From assembly GCA_047974375.1 (NCBI GenBank), contig JBKECF010000053.1, forward strand, positions 1-41,511: a DNA stretch of 41,511 bases. Reading direction: 5' to 3'. Made by a program: the position numbers and the translations under genes. The notes beneath the pieces were generated by a model that saw only the letters and a list, made by a program, of their open reading frames with translations, ran no database searches and was not told where the DNA came from. This document shows, piece after piece, positions 41,370 through 41,511 of the stretch (position 1 is its first letter; every line of letters begins with the position of its first letter). The stretch is from JBKECF01 sp047974375 (GTDB lineage: Bacteria > Bacillota > Clostridia > Lachnospirales > CAMZNU01).

Positions 41370-41511
41370 GTCAACTCCCTCCGAGGGAAAAAGACGAATT
41401 GCATATTGAAAACTAAATAAGATAAGAAATGAACTACTCGTTAAGAATGGTTTTAGACAATAAATGATGAAAAAGAATTTAAGCTAGAACCGTCAATTCA
41501 ATAAAAAACTA
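41370..41511 (+). other. rRNA operon leader, 16S gene just beyond the window
   Basis: After P3 comes a short CCCTCCGAGGG hairpin (about 41377-41387), then TTGCATATTGAAAACTAAAT and AAGCTAGAACCGTCAATTCA, wording typical of leader DNA ahead of 16S genes in Clostridia. The 16S start (AGAGTTTGAT) is not reached, so the rRNA gene itself is outside the window. Confidence 0.7.

Noticed and set aside
1..41511. CRISPR arrays, prophage or plasmid modules
   Set aside because: No regularly spaced repeats, cas, integrase, capsid or replication genes were found; most genes are chromosomal core or transport functions.

Overview
The window is AT-rich chromosomal DNA from a low-GC, Gram-positive-type bacterium, most likely an anaerobic member of the Clostridia (Lachnospirales-like by gene content; this placement is an inference). 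The basis is the gene set and order (hprK, ROK glucokinase, murB, rapZ, whiA, an HPr-like gene), lipoprotein and LytR-CpsA-Psr envelope proteins, strong GGAGG-type ribosome binding sites, TTG/GTG starts, intrinsic terminators with long T runs, and a class C-like group II intron relic.

Layout. 1-400: the tail of a transposase, its terminator, then a GC-rich, hairpin-rich, unidentified RNA with its own terminator. 399-9639: a sugar-uptake block with a YesM/YesN-type two-component system, a lipoprotein binding protein, two LplB/LplC-type permeases (no ATPase gene present) and two Gfo/Idh/MocA oxidoreductases. 10006-15452, minus strand: an LCP cell-wall ligase on its own promoter, then dprA-topA-yihY. 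15723-28586, plus strand: an envelope-oriented run with a secreted phosphodiester-glycosidase-like protein, a short UvrD-type helicase, a 37-aa membrane peptide, a bitopic membrane protein, an L,D-transpeptidase, a lipase-like protein and a 1286-aa protein made of two complete arylsulfotransferase units. 28587-30580: a decay zone with a terminator palindrome, a secreted-protein gene broken by frameshifts, a small membrane protein, and an ORF-less group II intron relic placed just after a terminator. 30582-35494: a conserved regulatory and cell-wall operon (hprK, glk, murB, rapZ, whiA, a Crh-like HPr, a 42-aa membrane peptide). 35556-40904, minus strand: a division operon (46-aa ORF, TPR/zinc-ribbon protein, COG2509-type flavoprotein, ftsQ/divIB, ftsZ). 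41031-41511: three strong promoters and the leader of an rRNA operon whose 16S gene must start just past the right edge.

How it fits together. The left block senses and imports an oligosaccharide or polyol and probably oxidises or epimerises it. The hprK operon would transmit glycolytic state to carbon catabolite control, but its HPr-like protein has Asp at the PTS histidine position and keeps the regulatory serine, so it looks like a Crh-type regulator and not a PTS phosphocarrier. The middle block modifies the envelope and carries out an unknown sulfuryl-transfer reaction.

The observations most worth a second look are the tandem double ASST, the Crh-like protein, the miniature group IIC-like intron relic, the unidentified hairpin RNA at 185-291, and two near-identical promoter elements with a 15-nt spacer in front of the kinase gene and the first oxidoreductase gene.
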